64,000 nt of DNA from Actinomycetes bacterium (GTDB lineage: Bacteria; Planctomycetota; Phycisphaerae; JAACET01). Below, piece by piece: positions 43,341 to 52,696 of the stretch. Both the position numbers and the translations under genes were made by a program. Each line of letters begins with the position of its first letter. The stretch's first letter is position 1. The notes beneath the pieces were generated by a model. The model saw nothing but the letters and a program-made list of their open reading frames with translations. It was not told where the DNA came from and did no database searches. The DNA lies in contig JAUXAG010000002.1 in the NCBI GenBank assembly GCA_030614915.1, positions 149,138-213,137 on the forward strand, read 5' to 3'.

Positions 43341-46300
43341 GCGAATCGGATTTGAACAAATCTGAGCCGATACAGTGGACTCTCCAGCAGCTGGAGGCCA
43401 TCCGGCACGAGGGCAGCAGTGTGCTGGTATCGGCAGCGGCGGGTGCGGGTAAGACAGAGGTACTGGCGAGGCACTGCGCGGAACTGCTGAGCAGAAGGGA
43501 GGGGGCCTGCGGGATAGATGAGCTGCTGGTGGTGACCTTTACGGAGGCTGCGGCGGCCCAGATGCGCCAGCGTATCGGGCGGATTATCCGGGAAATGGCC
43601 GAGCAACAGCCGGGAGATAAACACCTGGCGAGGCAGGCGGCGCGGGTTTCGACGGCGGCGATCTCGACTATTCATTCATTCTGCCAGATGGTTTTACGGC
43701 AGAACTTTGCCCAAGCAGGACTTGATCCGCTGTTTACGATTATCGATGCAGACGAGGCGCTGCTGGTGAAAAGTGCGGCGATGGAAGAGGTTTTTGAAGA
43801 ACTATACCTGGACAGGGGGGAGGAGGGGGAGGTTTTTGCGGAGCTGGTGGATTTGTATGGGGGCGGCGATGACGGCAGGCTGGGCCAGGTGGTAATGAAA
43901 TTGAGCGACTTTTTGGGCAGCGTGGTGGGGCCGGAGCAATGGTGTCAGAAAGCTCGGCGGTGGTTACAGACGCAGCAGGGCAGGCCGAGCGGAGAAATGT
44001 TGAGGGCTTATGGGGAACTGTTGATAGCGAAATTTGAGCAGCGGATAAGTCTGTGTCGGCACAAGTCGCAGGAGATCGCCGAGCTGCTGAAACGACCAGA
44101 GCTGGTGCCGTTGGACATTGAGAAATATGGCGGGCTAAAGCAGTTCGCAAGTGTGCTGGAGGAACTGATCGAGGGGTGGGAGACGCTGATCAAGAAAACT
44201 GAGGCGGGTGAATTCAATCAGTTGGCCGAGGGAATCAGATCGCTACCCAAGAAACCAGCCAAAATGTTTATGCCAAAGGACGAGCAGGTCAAGGTAATCG
44301 TGGCCCGGCTGAAAAAGGTTTTCCGCGAGGCAGCGCCGACGCCCAGCGAAGAGAAGTTGCTGGAATTGGTAGCGGTGTCGCTGGAAGAGCAGGGAAAGGC
44401 CCTGGAGCAGAGCGGGCCTTATGGGCGGATGATTTTGGAGTTGGCTAAAAGGCTGGGAGCCAAATACGAACGGGCCAAACAGCGAGAGAACCGGCTGGAC
44501 TTCGGTGATCTGGAGCGGAAGTGTTTTGAGTTGCTAAACGATGGGGAAGGTGAGGAACTAGTGGCCTCGGCGGTGGCAAAGGAGCTGCAGGAGCGGTACC
44601 ACTATGTGCTGGTGGATGAGTATCAGGATATCAATCCGCTGCAGAATGCGATTTTGCTGCTGGTCAGCCGGGAGCTGGATTCGCAGAAGGAGGATAATCT
44701 TTTTGCGGTAGGTGATGTTAAGCAGAGCATTTATCGGTTTCGTCTGGCGGAACCTGGGATTTTCACGGCCAGGCTGAGCCGAGGTGGGGAGCACGGCGGT
44801 GGGATAATTGATCTGCAGAGCAACTTCCGCTGCCGAGCGGGGCTGATCAAGGGGGTGAATCTGCTATTCGAACGTTTGATGGATGCCCAGCTGGGGGGTG
44901 TGGTTTACGACGATCATGCCCGATTGAGATTGGGTCAAAAAGGATATGCCGAACTTGACGGGGCAGGAGAGCGGACGCTGGCAGGTCCTGCGGTGGAGGT
45001 GCATCTTCTAAGTCAGCAGAGAAAGGGCAAGAAAGGCGGGAGCGAAGAAGGGCGCGAGGAGGAGGTCGAGGCGGAGGCATCGGAGGCTGAGCTGGAACAG
45101 GTCCAGCAGGAAGCGGTGCTGGTGGGGAGGCGGATAAGGCATCTGATGGGGTTGGATGAAACGGCTGAGCGGGTGGAGGTGATGGATAAGGACCCGGAGA
45201 CGGGACAGGTCCGCCTGCGGCCGATTGAGTATCGGGATATTGCGGTTTTGCTGCGGGTGATGAGCAAACATGCGGAGAGTTTTGCCCGGGTGCTGCGGCA
45301 AATGGATATTCCGGTGTACAGCGATGCGGAGACGGGTTACTTCGCGACAACTGAGATACAGGACGTGCTGGCGCTTTTGGAGATTCTGGACAATCCGCTA
45401 CAAGACATACCGTTGGCGGCGGTGCTGCGGAGTCCACTGGGCGGGTTCGAGGCGGATGAGCTGGCGCGGATGAGGTTGGCTGACAAGGGGACGGTATTTC
45501 ACGAGGTGGTTCTTGAATTGGCCACGGCGGGGAAAGGCAGGGGGGAATTGGCTGAGCGGTTGAGTGAATTCTGGGAGCGGCTGGGCAGCTGGCGGCGGCT
45601 GGTGCGGGAGGTGCCCTTGGCCCAGGCCATCTGGGAAATCTATCAGCAGACGGGGTATCTGCAGTACGTGCGAGGTTTGAACGGCGGGCGGGGGCGAGCG
45701 GCGAATCTGCTGAAGTTGTACGAGCGGGCCAGACAGTTCGGTGATTTTGCCCGGACGGGGCTGAGGCGGTTCCTGCAGTTCCTGAACGATCTGAAAGAGC
45801 GGGAAGGGGACCTGGGGATGGCACCGGGGTTAAGCGAAGTAGAAAACGTAGTGCGGATAATGAGCGTACATAAGAGTAAGGGGCTGGAGTTTCCGGTGGT
45901 GATTTTGCCGAGGCTGAGCCAAGGGTTCATTTTCCGTGACGCCCAAGGCAAGATTATTTTCGATCGCCAGCGGTATTTGGGGATGCAGTGCATAGATGCC
46001 GGACGGGAGATTTTTTATCCGACGCTGGGGTATATGCTGGCCAAGGATAATATCGAACGGCAGGTGAGGGCGGAGGAGATGCGGCTGCTTTATGTGGGGC
46101 TAACAAGGGCGAGAGAGCACTTGATTCTGATCGGTTCGGGCAGGGCTAATAAGCTGGCGCCTTTTGGAGTGGGAGCTAAAGAGTCAGAGCTGAGCGGGGC
46201 TAATCGGCCGCGGGCTTTTGAACTGGGGGTTGGACGCAGTCGCCTGGATTGGCTGGTGCCGGCCCTGGCGTCGCTGGAGGCTGATGAGCTGAAGTTTGCA

Positions 46301-47212
46301 GGCGAGCAGGAACATCCGCAGATTTACAGGGGAAAAGCTACGTTCGTGGTGAGCGTGCATGAGGCGGGGAAATTCGGGGCGGATATTTTCGCCGAAGACA
46401 GGGGTAAGCATCATCGGCGGGGGGGCTTGACGCTGGGGCAAATTGCCGAGCTTCAGACCAGTGAAGAGTTGCCTGAGCCGGGGGAGGAATTGGCGAAAAG
46501 TCTGGGGCTGATGGATGAGCCTTACCGGTACGAAGAATTGGCTAATTTGCCAGCGGTGATAACAGCGACCGAACGCAAACGGCTGTTTGAGGGCCGGGCT
46601 GACGAGGAGCTGGAGCGGTCTGAAGAATTCGCCCAAAGCGAAGAGCTGGCTGGCTTGGCGGAGGTGGTGAGAGAAAAGGAGGCGGGAATGTCGGCCAGCC
46701 AGGTCGGCTCGCTGAATCATTTGTTTATGCAAAAGGTGGACTTGGGGCGGAGGTGCGATGGGGACGATTTGCGGAAGCAGGCCAGAGAGATGGCGGATAG
46801 TGGGCTGCTGGAGGAGAAAGCTCTTGAGGTGGTCGATATCGCTGGGGCGGCGAGTTTTTTTGCGACTGATATCGGCAAGGCCATGCGCTCTGAAGCCGCG
46901 AGGGTGTATCGGGAGCTACCGTTCGTGCTGACCATTGAGCCGGGGGAACTGGCAGAGGGAGCGGAGGCTGCCGGGCTGGAGGACAGGCTGATAGTGCGGG
47001 GGATTATCGATGCCCTGATCGTCGAAGATGGACGGGCAACGATTGTGGATTTCAAGACGGACAGGATTTCAAAGGAGGTCCTGGCCCAGCGGGCCAAGGC
47101 GTATGAATGGCAGATGGCGATGTATGGCCGAGCGGTCGAGGATATTTTGCAAGTGGCCAAGGTGCGAAAGGTACTGTACTTTTTGAGCAGGCGGGAATTA
47201 GTGGAGATGTGA
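43337..47212 (+). CDS. addA: ATP-dependent helicase/nuclease subunit AddA
   Basis: The protein has 1291 aa. UvrD/Rep-type helicase motifs are complete: Walker A SAAAGAGKTEVLA near residue 33, TFTEAAAAQMRQRI, STIHSFCQMVLR, the DEYQDINPLQ box, GDVKQSIYRFRLAEP, VNIMSVHKSKGLEFPVV-like segment (VRIMSVHKSKGLEFPVVILP) and YVGLTRAREHLIL. The C-terminal RecB-type nuclease has VDFKTDRI. An acidic, Glu-rich insertion lies near residue 560-590. It overlaps addB upstream and a small gene downstream (TGATG), forming a three-gene operon. Confidence 0.96.
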   Translation: MSESDLNKSEPIQWTLQQLEAIRHEGSSVLVSAAAGAGKTEVLARHCAELLSRREGACGIDELLVVTFTEAAAAQMRQRIGRIIREMAEQQPGDKHLARQAARVSTAAISTIHSFCQMVLRQNFAQAGLDPLFTIIDADEALLVKSAAMEEVFEELYLDRGEEGEVFAELVDLYGGGDDGRLGQVVMKLSDFLGSVVGPEQWCQKARRWLQTQQGRPSGEMLRAYGELLIAKFEQRISLCRHKSQEIAELLKRPELVPLDIEKYGGLKQFASVLEELIEGWETLIKKTEAGEFNQLAEGIRSLPKKPAKMFMPKDEQVKVIVARLKKVFREAAPTPSEEKLLELVAVSLEEQGKALEQSGPYGRMILELAKRLGAKYERAKQRENRLDFGDLERKCFELLNDGEGEELVASAVAKELQERYHYVLVDEYQDINPLQNAILLLVSRELDSQKEDNLFAVGDVKQSIYRFRLAEPGIFTARLSRGGEHGGGIIDLQSNFRCRAGLIKGVNLLFERLMDAQLGGVVYDDHARLRLGQKGYAELDGAGERTLAGPAVEVHLLSQQRKGKKGGSEEGREEEVEAEASEAELEQVQQEAVLVGRRIRHLMGLDETAERVEVMDKDPETGQVRLRPIEYRDIAVLLRVMSKHAESFARVLRQMDIPVYSDAETGYFATTEIQDVLALLEILDNPLQDIPLAAVLRSPLGGFEADELARMRLADKGTVFHEVVLELATAGKGRGELAERLSEFWERLGSWRRLVREVPLAQAIWEIYQQTGYLQYVRGLNGGRGRAANLLKLYERARQFGDFARTGLRRFLQFLNDLKEREGDLGMAPGLSEVENVVRIMSVHKSKGLEFPVVILPRLSQGFIFRDAQGKIIFDRQRYLGMQCIDAGREIFYPTLGYMLAKDNIERQVRAEEMRLLYVGLTRAREHLILIGSGRANKLAPFGVGAKESELSGANRPRAFELGVGRSRLDWLVPALASLEADELKFAGEQEHPQIYRGKATFVVSVHEAGKFGADIFAEDRGKHHRRGGLTLGQIAELQTSEELPEPGEELAKSLGLMDEPYRYEELANLPAVITATERKRLFEGRADEELERSEEFAQSEELAGLAEVVREKEAGMSASQVGSLNHLFMQKVDLGRRCDGDDLRKQAREMADSGLLEEKALEVVDIAGAASFFATDIGKAMRSEAARVYRELPFVLTIEPGELAEGAEAAGLEDRLIVRGIIDALIVEDGRATIVDFKTDRISKEVLAQRAKAYEWQMAMYGRAVEDILQVAKVRKVLYFLSRRELVEM

Positions 47213-47517
47213 TGGCTAAGCGGGATTATTCGCCGTATCAGCAGGGGCTTATCAAGCGCTATTATGATAATTTGCCCCAGCAGACGCTTGGCAAGTTGGC
47301 CGAGCTGGTGACGGAACTGTATCTAGCTAAGACGGATAAGAAGCACCAGCAGCTCTGGGGACGGGTGGAAAAGGCGATGGCCAAGATTAAGGTGCCGAAA
47401 AAGATTGCTGAGCATATCCTGAAACAGCGCAAGCCGGAGATACTGGCAGCCAATCTAGAGGATTGGCTGAAGAAAGGCGTGAGGCCTGCTCGTGCTTCGC
47501 AGAGTAGTAAGGCTTGA
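47212..47517 (+). CDS. Small conserved protein translationally coupled to addA
   Basis: The protein has 101 aa from the ATG at 47212, which overlaps the addA stop (TGATG). It is a highly charged, probably all-helical protein: YSPYQQGLIKRYYDNLPQQ, ELVTELYLAKTDKKHQQLW, then AMAKIKVPKKIAEHILKQRK and PEILAANLEDW. I have the impression of similar small proteins in other planctomycetes, but no function is known to me. The coupling to addA suggests a link with DNA-end processing or simply shared expression. No DNA-binding motif can be named. Confidence 0.78.
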   Translation: MAKRDYSPYQQGLIKRYYDNLPQQTLGKLAELVTELYLAKTDKKHQQLWGRVEKAMAKIKVPKKIAEHILKQRKPEILAANLEDWLKKGVRPARASQSSKA

Positions 47518-47540
47518 GGCGGATAATACAGAAAGAAATA

Positions 47541-47691
47541 TGCTCTGTTGAAAAGATGTCGGGCCGGGTCATTGCGAGCACTTCGCTTCGCTCAGCATAA
47601 ACTCCGCGAAGCAATCTCAAAGCTCAGAAGTCGAGATTGCCACGGCCCCTCTGGGGCCTCGCAATGACAGAAAGAGGCTTTCAACAGAGCA
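47541..47691. repeat. MITE-like palindromic repeat with nested inverted repeats
   Basis: The outer ends are perfect 13-bp inverted repeats, TGCTCTGTTGAAA (47541-47553) and TTTCAACAGAGCA (47679-47691). Inside is a second pair of 11-bp perfect inverted repeats, GTCATTGCGAG (47568-47578) and CTCGCAATGAC (47658-47668). Further in, CAATCTC and GAGATTG are also complementary. No ORF is carried. The inner unit resembles the CATTGCGAGG...GCAATGAC palindromes scattered through many environmental bacterial genomes. Confidence 0.8.
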
Positions 47692-47734
47692 AAAGAAATA
47701 CAGAATTAGACGCTGATTGCGCTGATTACGCAGC

Positions 47735-49510
47735 TTATTTGGCAGACTTGTTGAAGTGCATGTCTTCGACTTGTAGCTCAGCAGAGCGGTGGCCGTTGAA
47801 CTCGTTGAGGATGGGTCGGTAGACGAGGGAGACGGTTTGGCAACTAGAGAGCTTCTTGAGCAAGCGGGCCTGACCAAAGGCTACGCACTTGCGGCTAGTA
47901 GAGTCGCGGGCGACGGTGAACTGGAGAGTCTTCTTGGTCTTACCAACGGTGCGGGGCTCGCCGATGACGGTGCAGGCTTCTGTAACCAGAAGCGGGCGGG
48001 GATTGGCTTGACCAAAGGGGGCCAGGCGATTGATGTCGATCAAGAGCTCCTCGGTAATCATGTCCAAAGAAGCAACGGCATCGATGCGCAGAACGGGCTG
48101 AAGGTCGGCGGGGCTTAAATGATCGGCGGCGTATTGGGTGAAGGCCTCGGTGAAAGGTTTAATATTTTCGGCGGAGATTGAGAGTCCTGCGGCCATGGCG
48201 TGACCACCAAAGGTGGTGAGGTGCTGGCGGCAGGCGTGGAAGGCCTCAAAGATGTTGAAGCCGGGTATGCTGCGTGCGGAGCCTTGGCCTTGGCTGTCCT
48301 CCAGGGCAATCATGACGGTGGGTCGATGGAAGCGGTCGACGATGCGTGAAGCGACGATGCCGATGACGCCGGCATGCCAGCCCTGCTGAGCCAAGACGAG
48401 GGCACGGGCCTCGGGGGTGTCGAGCTTCTGGTCAGTGACGAGGCGAACAGCCTGGTCGGTGATGTCCTTTTCGACCTTGCGTCGCTGTCGATTTTGCTGC
48501 TCGAGATAGGCGGCGATCTTGACGGCGCGGGCTTTGGTTGCCCCGGTGAGCAGATCGAGGGCAAGACGGGCGTGGCCCATTCGACCGGCGGCATTGATCC
48601 TGGGGGCGAGCTTGAAGCCAATGTCATAGGAATCGATCGCCGAGCCGGTCAGGCCTGCGGATTCGATGAGGGCCTGGATGCCAGGGTACGAGGAGCCGGC
48701 TAAGCCCTTGAGGCCGAAGGCGGCCAAGATGCGGTTTTCGCCGGTGAGGGGGACGACGTCGGCAATGGTGCCGAGGGCTGCCAATCCGGTGGCGGATATG
48801 AGAAACTCACGAAAGGAATCGGAGACGCGCGGCGGGCCGTTAGCGGAAGCGGAGGATGTGGGGGGGGCGCTATCGCTGAAGCGCTGGGCGAGGAACCAGG
48901 CAAGCTTGAAGGCCACGCCGGCGCCGGAGAGGTATTGGCAGGGATAGCTGGAATCGGGGGGCAAGGCAGGATGAACGATGGTGTGGCAGGCGGGCAAATC
49001 CGAATCGGGGCGGTGGTGATCGGTGATGATCAGGTCGAGGCCGAGTTGGCTGGCGAGTTTGGCGGGCTCAAAAGCACTGATGCCGCAGTCAACGGAGATA
49101 ATCAGTTTTGCGCCCTGGTCGGCGAGGTCGGTGATGGCCTGGCAGTTCAGGCCGTAGCCTTCCTCGATGCGGTGAGGGACGTAGCAGTGGACGTCGGCGT
49201 CGGCCAACTTGAGGCAGTGCCAGAGGATGGCGGTGCCGGTGAGGCCGTCAACGTCGTAGTCGCCATAGATGAAAACTTTTTCGCGGCGATCAACGGCGCG
49301 GCAGATGCGGTCGGCAGCAGCTAAGACGCCGGGCAGAGAGGCGGGGTCTTCGAGGTCCTTGAGGGTGGGCTGAAGGAAGGTGCGGGCGGCGTCGGGGTCG
49401 TCGAGGTTTCGGTGGTGGAGCAGTTGGGCAAGGAGGGGGGAGATGTGGAGGCGGCGAGCTAAGTCGTCGCGACCGGGCCAATCCGGACAGATTTGCCACT
49501 GCTTGGCCAT
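47735..49510 (-). CDS. recJ: Single-stranded-DNA-specific exonuclease RecJ
   Basis: The protein has 591 aa from the ATG at 49510; the frame is open 89 codons further upstream, but that part overlaps pdxB and has no similarity. RecJ degrades single-stranded DNA 5' to 3' in recombination and repair. DHH motifs: GDYDVDGLTG, SVDCGIS, ITDHHRPDSDLP and the DHHA1 signature FGGHAMAAG. KLAPRINAAGRMGHAR is also typical. It is divergent from pdxB and follows the addBA operon in opposite orientation. Confidence 0.96.
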   Translation of the reverse strand: MAKQWQICPDWPGRDDLARRLHISPLLAQLLHHRNLDDPDAARTFLQPTLKDLEDPASLPGVLAAADRICRAVDRREKVFIYGDYDVDGLTGTAILWHCLKLADADVHCYVPHRIEEGYGLNCQAITDLADQGAKLIISVDCGISAFEPAKLASQLGLDLIITDHHRPDSDLPACHTIVHPALPPDSSYPCQYLSGAGVAFKLAWFLAQRFSDSAPPTSSASANGPPRVSDSFREFLISATGLAALGTIADVVPLTGENRILAAFGLKGLAGSSYPGIQALIESAGLTGSAIDSYDIGFKLAPRINAAGRMGHARLALDLLTGATKARAVKIAAYLEQQNRQRRKVEKDITDQAVRLVTDQKLDTPEARALVLAQQGWHAGVIGIVASRIVDRFHRPTVMIALEDSQGQGSARSIPGFNIFEAFHACRQHLTTFGGHAMAAGLSISAENIKPFTEAFTQYAADHLSPADLQPVLRIDAVASLDMITEELLIDINRLAPFGQANPRPLLVTEACTVIGEPRTVGKTKKTLQFTVARDSTSRKCVAFGQARLLKKLSSCQTVSLVYRPILNEFNGHRSAELQVEDMHFNKSAK

Positions 49511-49622
49511 GGTGGGAAGGCTCCGGAGAAACGGCGAGGTTACTGCTTGTGGGAAATTACCGTTTGGCTGATAATACCCGGCTCGGAAGAACAGGGCAAG
49601 AACGGAAGCGATGAGGTGATGG

Positions 49623-50777
49623 ATGAAGATCTTTGCGGATGAGAATATGCCGTTGGTAACCGAATTGTTTGGCGAGCGGGCCCAGATTGTGCGTGGGCCG
49701 GGGCAGGGCCTGAAGGCGAGCGAGCTGGGGGGTGCGGAAGTATTGCTGGTTCGCAGTATAACCAAGGTGAACGCCAAGCTGCTGGAGGGGACGCAGGTAG
49801 AGTTCGTGGGCTCGGCGACGGCAGGGATAGATCATGTGGATCAGGAGTATCTAAACGGTGCGGGGATCGAGTTTGCCTATGCGCCGGGCTGTAATGCCAA
49901 CTCCGTGGCGGAGTATGTAACCGCGGCGATGCTAAGGCTGGCAGTTAAAGATGGATTTGAGTTGGCAGGCAAGAGGGTAGGGATCGTGGGGCACGGAGAG
50001 GTGGGCTCGCGAGTGGCGGCCAAGTGCCGGGCTCTGGGTATGCAAACTCTTCTCAATGACCCGCCCTTGGAGCAACAGGGAGTTAAACTGGATTTCGTTG
50101 AGTTGGATGATCTGTTGGGGGTGGATGTTTTGACGCTGCATGTGCCGTTAAGCTTTGAAGGGCCATTTACCACGGCCAATTTAATAGGTCGGGACTGGCT
50201 CAGCCGGATAAAAAAACCGGGGATGGCGGTACTGAACACTGCCCGTGGTGGGGTGCTGGATGAGGGGGCTCTTTGGCAGGTGCGGGCAGAAGGGCTGGTC
50301 AAACAAATTGTACTGGACGTGTTTGAGGATGAAAAGAATCCCCAGCGGGTTTCAGACACAGCTCTAAAGCAGGCTGACATAACTACGCCTCATATCGCGG
50401 GGTATTCGTATGACGGGAAGGTGGCTGGAACTCTGATGCTGTATGAGGCCCTGGCTGAACATTTCGGCTGGCCTTCACAGGCGAACAACATAGACATCCT
50501 AAATGCTCAGCCAAAAGAATTGCTTAGCCCATCAGCAGGGACTACTTATCTTGAGCAACTTTACTGCGCCGTGGATCAGGCATACGACATTCAGCAAGAT
50601 CACCAGAAGTTACAAAAGGCAATAGAGTATCGAGGCCAAGACCGGGGGACTTATTTCGACAGTCTGCGGAAGGATTATCCGGTTCGGCGGGAGTTCGGCA
50701 ATTACCGGGTCTCGACCGAACAGGGCTACTCGCCCCAGGCCGTGGTAACGCTGAAGGAACTGGGCTTTGTCGGCTGA
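49623..50777 (+). CDS. pdxB: Erythronate-4-phosphate dehydrogenase
   Basis: The protein has 384 aa. It oxidises 4-phosphoerythronate in the DXP-independent arm of pyridoxal phosphate synthesis. The N-terminus MKIFADENMP is characteristic of PdxB, followed by VRSITKVNAKLL and GSATAGIDHVD. The NAD-binding GIVGHGEVGSRVAAKC, the catalytic Arg in NTARGGVLDEGAL, DVFEDEKNP and the His in TTPHIAGYSYDGK complete the D-2-hydroxyacid dehydrogenase fold. The C-terminal PdxB dimerisation domain is present. Divergent from recJ. Confidence 0.92.
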   Translation: MKIFADENMPLVTELFGERAQIVRGPGQGLKASELGGAEVLLVRSITKVNAKLLEGTQVEFVGSATAGIDHVDQEYLNGAGIEFAYAPGCNANSVAEYVTAAMLRLAVKDGFELAGKRVGIVGHGEVGSRVAAKCRALGMQTLLNDPPLEQQGVKLDFVELDDLLGVDVLTLHVPLSFEGPFTTANLIGRDWLSRIKKPGMAVLNTARGGVLDEGALWQVRAEGLVKQIVLDVFEDEKNPQRVSDTALKQADITTPHIAGYSYDGKVAGTLMLYEALAEHFGWPSQANNIDILNAQPKELLSPSAGTTYLEQLYCAVDQAYDIQQDHQKLQKAIEYRGQDRGTYFDSLRKDYPVRREFGNYRVSTEQGYSPQAVVTLKELGFVG

Positions 50778-50829
50778 GAGGCGAGTATACGGACAAAACA
50801 CCGGAAGACTCTATAATGCCAGCACAGCA

Positions 50830-51777
50830 TCAAGGGACGATGTAGCCGGTGGGTTCACCGCCGGCGCCTTCGGAGCCATCGGTGAGGACGGTGCCGCTGG
50901 GATACCAGTAAACGGCACGGTGGGACTGCTCGCGGGAAATGTACTCGCAATGGCCATCGTAGAAGGCGGCGGCAATGCCATCGTTGTGGCGATAAGAGTA
51001 ATCCGCGGCGGGTAAGTCCTGGCCATATTCGCGTGAACCAATCCACCAGGCGCCGGAGCCGGAATAACTGCCGGCGCCGAAGAATCCATAACCGATGTCA
51101 TAAGTAAAGTGGTCGTTTTCATCGACGTAGCGAGCGGCGTCGGCCACGAATATCTTTTTGGCGGGTGAACCTATGCTGGTGATCTTAGGCAGGTAGTCTT
51201 TTGGTGCGACTTCAGCCCAACCAGCGCCGTAGAGCCAATAGGGCACGCCGGGGACTATCTGGGCACCGCCGTAGGCGTCGCCGGCCAGCAGAAAATTCCA
51301 GCAGGTGAGATAACTGGCAGCCTGGGTGGTGGTAAAATCAGCGGCATCAGGTATAAGCTGATAGGCGGTCCAGGGCTCGGCTTGTTGTGTGTTGGCGGGG
51401 CATTTGAAGACTCCCTGGCGGGTGAGTTCCTGTCGACGGGCCCGGTTGGGGGGAACAGCGGTATTCAAAAAGGCCAATAAAGGTGAGGCGTAATCAAAGG
51501 CATTGGTGGCTATGGTGGTGTCGGGTGGATCCTGGCGGGGGCCGACGCCGGAGGTATTGGGCGAGCCGGGTAATGCAGCGTCGAAGGAATCAACGTAGAG
51601 ATGCATGGCCACGGCGAGATTTCGCTGGTTGCTCAGGCACAGAGTGAGCTTGGCCTGGTCGCGGGCGGCCTGGACGGCAGGCACGAGCAAGGAAGTCAAA
51701 AGGGCGATAATGGCCACAACCACGAGTAGCTCGATAAGCGTAAACGCTCTGCATTTACACTTGCTCACTACAGGCAT
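50830..51777 (-). CDS. Type II secretion/prepilin-like protein (H-x-DG family)
   Basis: The protein has 315 aa from the ATG at 51777. The N-terminus has the prepilin cleavage and methylation site: a short basic leader, then CRAFTLIELLVVVAIIALL as the hydrophobic helix, as in type IV pilins and pseudopilins. The C-terminal part has YRHNDGIAAAFYDGHCEYI, the H-x(n)-DG element of planctomycete prepilin-like proteins, which occur in many paralogues per genome. It would be processed by a prepilin peptidase and placed in the membrane or a pseudopilus. Its specific role is unknown. Confidence 0.9.
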   Translation of the reverse strand: MPVVSKCKCRAFTLIELLVVVAIIALLTSLLVPAVQAARDQAKLTLCLSNQRNLAVAMHLYVDSFDAALPGSPNTSGVGPRQDPPDTTIATNAFDYASPLLAFLNTAVPPNRARRQELTRQGVFKCPANTQQAEPWTAYQLIPDAADFTTTQAASYLTCWNFLLAGDAYGGAQIVPGVPYWLYGAGWAEVAPKDYLPKITSIGSPAKKIFVADAARYVDENDHFTYDIGYGFFGAGSYSGSGAWWIGSREYGQDLPAADYSYRHNDGIAAAFYDGHCEYISREQSHRAVYWYPSGTVLTDGSEGAGGEPTGYIVP

Positions 51778-51925
51778 TTCGGCTTGAGTGAAACTCCCAA
51801 TGTGGCGCGCAGGGATAGCAGGGGATAGCCCCCCGCGGGAGTCCTTCGGAAAAGGCTGCACGACATTAGGTCCGAAGTGGAATTTTAGATTTACAATGTC
51901 TACTACGGATCAAGCAGCGAGGTCT

Positions 51926-52312
51926 CTACTTCAGGGCTTGAACGGCCTTGGCAATGGAACTTACCCTGAGGACCACCGGGGTATCGGCGGCTTTGGACCC
52001 AGCGGAAGCATAAAAGTACTCAATGTTGACCTTGGCCCGGCCGAGCTTGCGGCAAATCTTCAGCAAGGCACCGGGCAGATTGGGTAAATCCACAACGAGC
52101 ACAGGTTGAGTAGTGGCACAGATGCGAGCCTTGGCCAGGACTTTGGCTGCCTGGGTGGCATTGCTGGGGACCAGTCGGACGGTGGAGCAGTCAACACTGT
52201 CTACAACAGAGACAGCTATCAGATTGGTTTTGCCTAGAGCGGCGAAGAATTTTGCGGCGGTTCCGGGCTTGTTGGGCAGGCATACGCTGAACTGTTTGGC
52301 TCTTCTAATCAT
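51926..52312 (-). CDS. Tandem ACT-domain protein
   Basis: The protein has 128 aa from the ATG at 52312, with AAGGAG 8 nt upstream. It consists of two ACT-like halves: KQFSVCLPNKPGTAAKFFAAL (about 6-60) and PVLVVDLPNLPGALLKICRKL (about 70-128), each with the Pro-Gly turn that binds amino acids. No catalytic domain is attached, so it is probably an amino-acid-responsive regulator like other stand-alone ACT pairs. The target is unknown. It is transcribed towards the prepilin gene. Confidence 0.85.
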   Translation of the reverse strand: MIRRAKQFSVCLPNKPGTAAKFFAALGKTNLIAVSVVDSVDCSTVRLVPSNATQAAKVLAKARICATTQPVLVVDLPNLPGALLKICRKLGRAKVNIEYFYASAGSKAADTPVVLRVSSIAKAVQALK

Positions 52313-52540
52313 GGCGGAACTCCTTGATAAGTTATAGCCCAATAACTTCAAACAGACGGTCGCGCTTGATGTACGTTTACAAACGGTACGGATAGGATGG
52401 CAGGCATTATAGCAAGAGGAATATTCGAGGTCAAGACATTTTCGGAGCAGGGGAGGCTGAAAAAGGCTTGATTCGGCAAGTGGGGGCAAGTAGATTAAGG
52501 CTCAAGCAGCATCAGGCTGCTCGTATTGTTATGGGCAGAG

Positions 52541-52615
52541 GGCCCCGTCGTCTAGTCAGGTCCAGGACACAGGGTTTTCAACCCTGCAACACGGGTTCAA
52601 ATCCCGTCGGGGTCA
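52541..52615 (+). tRNA. tRNA-Glu (anticodon TTC)
   Basis: The 75-nt cloverleaf has acceptor stem GGCCCCG/CGGGGTC (one G-T pair), an anticodon stem CAGGG/CCCTG around TTTTCAA giving TTC, and a T arm CGGG-TTCAAAT-CCCG. The discriminator is A; CCA is not encoded. Its U34 would be a substrate of the MnmA encoded at 8.6-9.8 kb. Confidence 0.95.
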
Positions 52616-52655
52616 TTGGGGGCAAAGAACAAGGACAGAGGGACAAAATGAAGAC

Positions 52656-52674
52656 CTCCAGATTTCGGCTGGAG
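52656..52674. terminator. Small hairpin between tRNA-Glu and tatD
   Basis: CTCCAG and CTGGAG flank a 7-nt loop. On the minus strand the stem is followed by a partly T-rich tail, so it could end tatD transcription; on the plus strand it could end the tRNA transcript. The tail is weak in both directions. Confidence 0.35.
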
Positions 52675-52696
52675 TTGTCACTTGTCCATCACCGCC

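Noticed and set aside
49511..49777. N-terminal extension of RecJ (89 codons)
   Set aside because: It overlaps the divergent pdxB coding region, has no family similarity, and a good ATG exists where the conserved RecJ sequence begins.
52313..52489. Upstream extension of the tandem-ACT protein
   Set aside because: The ATG at 52312 has AAGGAG 8 nt upstream and the extension does not look like ACT sequence.
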